From Fasciolopsis buskii (lineage: Eukaryota; Platyhelminthes; Trematoda; Plagiorchiida; Fasciolidae): a DNA stretch of 64,000 nt. The DNA is taken from assembly GCA_008360955.1 (NCBI GenBank), contig LUCM01004720.1:357720-421719 (forward strand), in the 5' to 3' direction. The notes beneath the pieces were generated by a model. That model saw only the letters and a program-made list of their open reading frames with translations, was not told where the DNA came from and did not search any database. This document shows positions 39,101 to 48,100 of the stretch, one piece after another. Numbering within the stretch: the first letter of the stretch is position 1; each line of letters starts with the position of its first letter. The position numbers were made by a program, and so were the translations under genes.

Positions 39101-42100
39101 TACTTTGTAAACGAACGAGCGGCTAGAACCGCACTAATTTGCACATATACGAGCATTTAAAAAGCATCCAAAAGTAACAAAAAATCTAATGTGTCTGACT
39201 GCTGGCCCACTTGTCCATCAATTCTGGCCTATCAACCCGTAACAGATAAGCACGTTCTTTTTTTGTCCAATGTGAGATCCCATGAGAACGGCTGCTCTCT
39301 GCCTCCTGAGGACCTGATATTGTAAATGCTACCGATAAGAATCATATTCAAACAAGGGAAATATTTTTGATGCTATCATAGTTGTGTCATCTATCAGTAA
39401 TGTATTTTTATGAAATACACGAACAATGTCGTATATTAAAGAGGGTTCATGATATTGGCTCGTTTGACCATTGACATTAAAACTAGCAAATATGTTTTTG
39501 CGTGTGGTCCTAACTACAACACACTTTGGTTTTGTTTATCCCGAATGTTACCAAAGACATCTACTTTTTAATTTACCCTGCAACATCATTAGCAAGAACG
39601 AGCCTGTGATCAAACAATAGATGAAAAATGATTGGATGACTTGTACAGGTGTAATTGAAGCCGGGTCAGTCGAGGGCATCAATTCACAACTTGTTATCCT
39701 CATCAGTCTGCAGCAGAACCAGGGAACAAAATCAATTGAGCATTATTCGACCAGTTTTTATTTCTGCATAAGTGACTCAAGGGCAGTGTATCACCTGCTT
39801 CGTTCACTTTTTTGCAACAGGTTTGATTTACATACCAACTTTATCCAGTTATTAAATTACTACATGATTATTCCTTTGATTCTTTGTGCCTCAGACGGTT
39901 CTGTCCATGGACTATCAGTGTCACATCATGGTTACACAACTTTCACTGTTGTTATTCATTTGATTTTTTGTTTAACTCTACTGCTCTGTTCCTCATCCGT
40001 TCCCGTCACACTCTCACATGCACCTAACATGATTTGTAGGTCACTTACTTGATCAATGACACCTTGTTCACGAATCAGTTTTTGGCGTTCCCTGCACAAT
40101 CCTTCGCTGATTTGCTTCATACCGGAATTTTCGTCCAGAAATTTTTCAATCTCTTGCAAAATTGAAATCATCGAGCTGAACAGGCGGATTGTGCAAATCG
40201 TATTAGCAAATCCCAACGACCAGTTTCTCGGAGTTAGAATTACTTTTGTCAAGAAAATGAGTAATAAAATAAATCACAAAATGTGCAACGGTTCAAAAAA
40301 GGAACGTTTTTTGGTTGCTTTTCAAGGCATTCGCCAAATGATTGCTGACTGACTGGCCACCGGATTGCTGAATTAGCTAACCAGTTAATTGATTCATCAA
40401 AGGAAGATAGGTTGTTTGACCACGAAATTACTAGTAATAGTGTCAGCATCCTTTACCGAGTGTCAGGAATTTGTAGAACAACTGAAGATTTGGGCCCACA
40501 GCGTCAAGTATGCAAACCTGAATGTTGAGACTTGCGGCCTGAAGCGGTGGACGTTGGGTCTCATTATAATCTAGTAGTTCAGTTTTGCGAATCTAAACAT
40601 AACTGACGGGAGAATCGCCCGAAAGCTTGATGGTGCTAGGGACTTCACAGACAACATAAAGGACTATCCATTTGCCGTACTTTTGGCCACTTTGAGGCAA
40701 TGGAACGTTACAGGTTTGGTGAATAGATCTAAAATTAAAGACAGCCAGTTAAATAGAATCCCTAACGAGATAAAACCGTTTGTCCGCTGTCGACTTTTAA
40801 AGTTTCGAAATGCACTATTCAACTCAAAAGAGGTTTATTTATTAAACCGTTGAGAATACCCAGAATGGGATACAGTGTAACTGGAAAAGGCTGAAGCAAA
40901 CAAAAACGGCAGTTTCTTAATGGAAACGAAATAAAGGGGAGGAAATAACTTATTGTTGCTCTCTAGGATTCTTCAATAAAAGACAAAATTGATATTCGAA
41001 AGGTTTTGATTATGTGAAATAATTTCGATAAAATCAGTAATGGCCGACCCATTCGAAGCAAACCTAATCGTGTCAGTCGGATGCAGAACGAATCGGACAG
41101 AAATTCTTGTCGGAAATAAATTTGGACAACAAATAACATCCAAAAAAAACTCGAACTGTTTGCAAAATTCCCTACTTACTTCGTCACATTTAGTTTTTTC
41201 CAAATGTGCTGATTCTTTAGTCAACCAGTCAAGCAATCTTGACGGCTGAGAATAAATGAAAGTCAAGCGCCAACATAAAAACGCATTTAACTGTAGAGCG
41301 TTTCGGTTTTAGAATGTATAACCGCTTTCCCTTTGAAAACAGCACAGTCTATTTCAGCATTAACGACGGTATTGTTATTTGTTTGAATGTGTCGGGATCC
41401 GTCTGAGTTATGGTGTGACGTTGACGGTTGGGTTGGATTAATATTTGAGCCAATTAATGATTACCAAAGGCGTGTGCCTTCAAGATGATCGGGTTTAATA
41501 TTCGCCAAATTTCGATGCTAGGCAATCTGGACAAATAGACTTAGGTGTATTTGTTGATAAAAATGGATGGAAACTCCTCTCGTTACGATGTCGTCGAATT
41601 TACTTGAGACAATTATTGATAGAAAATGGGAGACAGGTTGCTTGATGGATGAAAAATCTGTAATTTAGGCAGTCATTACGAAATTTACAAACTTCACTCC
41701 ACCGTTTATGCGCAGAGCCCTATAAAACTACATTAGCTTTCGGCTCGCAAACCGTGGCTCCCTTGTGTTAAATTATGACATGAAAACTTTATTCCTTGGA
41801 CCAAAACTCTCAGTCGTCAGCGCATGCCTCTCCCAGCACGGCTCAAGGCTTTCAGGCTGTGCAGCTTGGTTTTTAAATTACAACTAATACACCTTCTGGC
41901 CGATACTAGAATGACTGGAAATAAACAATGCGGCATGACATTTCTGATGGGAATAACTGCACCGTCGCTCTCCCACAGGTTTTCTTCGATGAAACTAGGT
42001 GGTTGATAAGCCAACCACCAAAGTGTTATCCTTATGCTGTTCTGATCACCATGCGAGAATGTCGTATGGAGTAGACAGCCATTAGATCGATTTCTCGTGT

Positions 42101-45100
42101 GAAATGGAAATTGATTAGGCGAGGAAACATTCACGTGCAGGTGTGAATGACGTCGGAAGTGCTTACGGAAACAATACATCAATCCACACCAGGTTGTTAG
42201 TTCCCGGCATATTTTGGACCACTCCCTTAACTTGTCAGTTTTTTGTCTGCTTTAGACGAAACTGAACCAATGAGATCATGCATTGACACTTACAGGTGTG
42301 AGTGAGTGTCATCTGGGGTGGGACGCGAGGATAGGAGAAGAAGTTCAGCCCGCATTAACACGTGAGTAGACGAGTTAAACATTTGACAAGGAATCAGTTT
42401 CATCATAATACAAATATGATTTGTCTTACTGCTGTTCCTATGAGAATAAACTGAAGAGTCATGGATATATGAAAAATAACAAACAACTAATTTTGTTGAT
42501 ATTATTGTCAACACCAGTTTTATTACTGACAGCTACTAACGTTACCCGTTTCAGAATGTCTTAAATTGACACAGAACGCCCGTCAGTATGTTGTCTAATA
42601 ACGAAACAGGTGGTCAAGCCTGAGAGAGTGATTCCATTGGAATTTGTATAATGAACCAGAGTAGAATTTTGAGATATTCTAATCTGCAAATAACGTAAAT
42701 AAAACCAATAGTTAGTTGACTGATTTCTTATACAGTCATAAATTCAACGGATAAATTACGCTATCAGTTACCTGTTTTTCGGTCTACCCGTTCAAAACAT
42801 TATAACTAGGGACCTTCAGATTATTTTCTCATGTTCATCAAAAGTCTGTTGTGTATGACCATATGCGTCTGCGGTGTGCTTTTCAGTACACTGCCCGAAA
42901 CATTTATGCCAGACATGGTACTTCTTAATCATACCGCTCATTCAGTGCAACGAACAACGGCCCTATCAGCAGCAACAACAGTCAGTTTTGGGCCCCACTA
43001 AATTGTCATGCCGTTGTGTGAACTTATAACAAACGTGAACCTAGTTGCTTAAGAAGATTAAAAAACTATTTTCCCCGAAATTCTCCAAAAACATCTTTTG
43101 CTTCGCTTTCAAGTGGAGTTTGACACGGCAGCTGGATGTGGCCGTTTCGTAGTCGACAAACTCACCAACACTGGCGCTCATCCAACCCCTGTCGATAATC
43201 TGGACCACCGAGTTCTTTCAACTGTTGCATAGCATCGTTTGTCATATCCAAGTCACGGATCACCTCAGCCGCGACTGTATGTATAGAAAAAGTTTCCTTG
43301 TCCTCTTTTCTTGACTTGCAAAAGAGCTAGGACAATGGGGGAATCGAAAGCAAAAGTTACCGTAAAATCACAATACAGAAAATTGGGAAGAATACTGTCA
43401 AAGAATTCGGCTTTACAGGATGTTGCCCTTTGCTTTAATAAGGAGTACTAGCTACTATCCAAAAGATATATATATATATATATATATTAGCTGAATTAGG
43501 CACATTAACGGGAGTTCTGCTTCACAAACGCAGCATTTGGAACCGAATTAATATACTGGTTCATGGGAATGTGTTCTTCGACAAGCCAGTGTACTTATCT
43601 GTCAGCCAGCAGTGAATGCAACGAAGTAATTTATGTTTACTGTTTATGCTTGAGTACATGCTGATGAACTGATCAGGCAGTCTTTTAGAGCCCAAAAGTT
43701 ATTTATAATATGCACCTGTGAGTAGCCATTTTAGCTCGAGAGGATGCTTTGTTCTTCGTTTGTGGACGATATTCAGCTTTCATTCAGTGAGAAGACGTTC
43801 TCAAAGACAAGGATAAAGCCAGTAACTGAACTGGTGAACTGTGATGAATTTTTAATCTAACGGTTCGTTAGACTATTTTACAGTTACGCCAGTGTTTGAA
43901 ACCTCACGAGACCCGGAATAATGAAACGGCCAGCAAGTGGGGTGTACACATTAACATGCAAAAAATCTATTTTTGTAGTGACAAAAAAAGCACGGCTAAC
44001 CAGACGCTCATGAATAAGGTCAGTGGAATCAGTAAATATCTTTCTATAAATCGTTTTACAAATTTACTGTTCGTGAAATATGCTCACAGTTCTCATTCAG
44101 GAGTCGTAAAGCGGCGGTAACAGATCTGTCTTTTTAACGCCTCTTATCAAGCCAATACAGTTCATTTGAGCAGTTTTGGTAGACTTCTCAGTAGCAAGTT
44201 TTGTTTACGGATGGATGAATAAAATTGCCCTGGAAGCACACGACCAGTTTTGTGGTCATTCGCAATTTTCACATCGCCATACCCACCGCCCTCCTGCCCA
44301 ACCATCTTTACGCGTGTTTACTCCTTTCCTTTGAGTCGTTAGGAGCGTGAATGGATGACACTTCTCCGAGGAATCACTGTGGGATTCTTAGATGGACTTG
44401 TTATCCATTCATAGTGCTAAAAATTCGATTGAGATTCTGGTGAGAATCCGGGTAAACTTTTGCAATTTCAATGTGTGGTGTTAATAGTAAAAGACAACGC
44501 TGAATTTCGATTTCATGAATGTCTTCTTTGTCCGCTAATCATCAGGTTCACTAATCCTGTCTGTTTGCCTCGCTATCTTGGTGTCCTTAGGCCATGGTTG
44601 ATGTGCGGCCTTAACGAACTGTTTTTGTGGACACAGTATAGGTTTATGTAGTCTGATAGTGACCACTTCTGCCGTAGGGAAGACTTTCTGACTAACCCCT
44701 CTGAAGCATTTAACAGACATGCAATAGACGACGATAAATGATCCATCTCACCTTATTTGGTGAGACTTGTCGATCGCATGGGACAGTATCTTGCTGGTTA
44801 TCGTCTTTTTGATCCCTCTGAGTATCCACGTAGGGCAGTGTTCTTGAAATAGGTCGGTCAGGCGTCTAGTTGTATTCCGCTTCACAAAAGCAAGAGTGTG
44901 AACAAACACAAAAGAAAGTCAAGAATGTAGGCGGCCTGTCTTTGTGTTTTCCGTAGATAAGGCTGAGCGCTAAAAGTTAGCTGAAGCTTTGCCGTATAAT
45001 GATGTGCTGACTGCATTTGATATTCGGTAGGTCAGTACTTCAGCAACTGCGTCTCCTTTACGTGCCACAAATCCATAGGCGGTCTTTTTTGACCTTCAGA

Positions 45101-48100
45101 ATATCGCAGTCTGCAGCTTGCATTCATATGTTTCCTGAGCAAAGCTATCTGGTTAACCATTTTCCTTGAGGGAGTTGCGAATAATTTTCAAGGAGTTTGA
45201 AAATTTGTCTTCCGGACATATTTGGTGTGCTCTATCTGTCAAACAACTCACCAGAATTCTTTTTTGTTGTTTAGGGGCAATGGTTCCGATGTGAGCGTAC
45301 TGTCCTACCTATATCGACTTGTGGTAGACACTGTGTTCCAGCATCCATACGATTCTACGTTTGAAAAGAACATCAAGAAACGGAAGGGAATTGTTCTGTT
45401 TCGCCTCTAGCATAAAGCACAGGTTCGGATATGCTTCAATAGTTTTCTGTAATAGAACTTAAAAGTCCCGTTTTTGAATGAAATGAGAAGAAATATGTCG
45501 TCTAATTAACTTTTCCATAAGGATATTTGGCTGATAACTTGATTCAAAGTTTCATCTTCTATCAAAGACATGAAATAGTGTTAAAGCAGGGAATCTAGGC
45601 GGTCCCCACTGCTATCCCGTCTTGTTGTTGGTATGTTGCACATTATAACTGCACAGCTTTAAAATGATTCAGTCGATATTACCACAGGGATTCCTTTTGT
45701 TGACATAGAGCCGAAAGTTACATTAGTGCTGACGTCAAAGGATATCAATTTTGCTATCAGTTCTTCACGTTTCTAATTGTATAGACGAAATGGAAAGTGT
45801 CACTTATGCCATGTGGTGGCAAGCCTTCCCTGATGGGTTCAAACAAGTTCACTCAGCCAAAGAACTATGTTGTGATAGGATGAGCCTGATATATCGAGTG
45901 CAGATCGCATGGAAGTACTTGTGTGCGTCTTGGTTAGGCCACAAATTCCGAGGATTTTTAAACTCACTGGTCTTATCCTCTTGGATGTCGTGCACGGGAA
46001 CAGTTTCGTTGGAGTTTCGTAATCTCAATCCATAGTGTTCATATTCACATATAAGGCTAATGAGAAGTGTTAAAAGGTCAGATCTGTGATTTTTACTTTA
46101 TGATTTCCAAGGGTTAATTGTGGTGGAAAATGATAAATTATTTTGATTGCTGTGTGAATATACTACTCTAGGAGAACATGAAAGTTTGTGATCAGAACAC
46201 CATCTTGAAGTCTTTCGACAACAGCAGGGGCGTGAAGCCGTTGGGGTTGAGCGCACGATAACACCTTGTGACCAAGTAGTTGATACATGGTAAAGTTTGT
46301 GACTGGGCGCATTAAGAGATCAGCTTCGGATTTTGTAAGAGTATGGATTAAAGGCAGACGTGGTCGGCCAAGGTTTCGATTAAAAAATGCAAGTTTACTG
46401 AATCATTGTGATTTGACTGTCTCCTATTCATTGGTGCTGGAGAGCTGGAGTTACTAAAATCCGAATATCTGATACCTTTCACAAACAAACAGAATGTTAT
46501 CAAATTTGACTGGATTCGCAGTCCATTTTTCTGTATCAGAGCATTTATTCAGGCCAGCAATTAAAGGGCATAAGAACATGAGAAAACAGAAATCATATCA
46601 TCCGCGTATTTTCTAGAGAGGTTATTGTCGGGTTGGGAGTACTTAGGCTGGGCGGGTGAATGGTACTAACATGATTCCTTGACGAACATTACGGGGAACT
46701 AAGTAACAACAGAAGAGCTGTTGGTATTGTGATGGTGAACTGTTGACGGTCACCAAAACAATCAGGCAGCAAAGAAGCGAGGGGAGGTTAAAAAAACAGA
46801 CTGGAAATGAAGGGAAAAGAACCAATCCGGAAACATTCCGCTTGTTCAGAATCGACTGTTTTAATGCTCCAGTTCAAGAGTCGAACCCGGAGTTCCACGC
46901 ACACGTTGGTACCGAGCTGTCCAAGAGACCTCTCAAACTTCATTCTCTTCAGAACTCCATTGTAGTCAAATAATTGGTAAACACCACACACCGTACGGCC
47001 ACTATGATTAGTCGGAAACAAAACGTTGGCCCCCTAATAACCCATTATATCAGATTTATTGCTGGCACATTTGTATTTATCTTTTTTAATCTTAGATATT
47101 CTCACAGTCCAACGAAGGGAGATTTTTCTGATAAGCTTGCCACGGCACAGACCAACGTGGAAGGTTGGATACGAATTCAAAGCCTCAGTGCCCTAATCTC
47201 TCTTGATGGTTGTCCGTTTCTAATCAAAAATCGTCCAATGAGTTATGCGCAAGTAGGTATCTAATTTGCAACTTACCTTGTGCATGATTCGTGTTTCACG
47301 ATCCTCATCGATAGCCACTCTAGATGAGCAGACCCATCGCTGTGTTTGTGAATGTCTTAGTCGAGCAAACGATCCAACAGGAATAGGTCTGTCCTCGTCT
47401 GACGTGCCGGTTGTTGGGTCCAACTCAAATAATGTGTCCACAGAAGCCTCGTCCGTAACAGTCAAGTGTACAGGATTTTCGTTGTGTGAACTAACTGGAT
47501 CGCCAGAAACTTCGCCAATCGCAGAAGTCGTCCGGTCAACTTTCGAGTCACTGTAAGGCTATCATGAAAAAATTGGAGTGAACTACTAAGCTGCAGGGCG
47601 TCCAAAGTGAGTCAGTCCGATTGATGGAGTGAACGAGTACAACGAAAGTGAAGTAATAATGATAGTAAAAATAATATTGACGATTCAGAATGGAACAATA
47701 ATAAAGTGGAAACCGTAGGATCTGGAAGACGATGGAGTTCTCGCGATTCTGATGATTTTTGGTTATTAAATTAGTTATCCAGTCTTACGACGAGGTTGGC
47801 AATATCAATGGCGAATCAAATGATTTTCATAGCAAATCATTCCCAACAAACGATTAAATCCACCAACCTTGGCACAAAGAAACAGACCGGTTGTTAAGTT
47901 TTTGAATCGATACACGCTACTCCAGCGACCCGCCGTGGTTCGTTTTGCATCCGAATGGATAACCTGACGAAACAGAAAGTCACCGGTGTCAACAAAACAG
48001 TATCTAATGCTCGTTGAAATCACAGAACGAAAGATACTGATCGCAAAACAGGAAAAGTGGCAAAATTCTTGTGTGACAGAATAGTGCTACCTTCTGTCTC

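Larger units (their letters stand above)
32365..40048 (-). other. Longest assigned intron of the IP3R gene (7.7 kb)
   Basis: Phase 0 on both sides. It contains a small GC-rich hairpin near 33911-33933 (GCCGGTG/CACCGGC), an AT microsatellite, overlapping frames at 34281-34814, the Asp/Ser-rich array at 36355-37069 and the SINE-like copy at 38864-39010. Confidence 0.85.
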
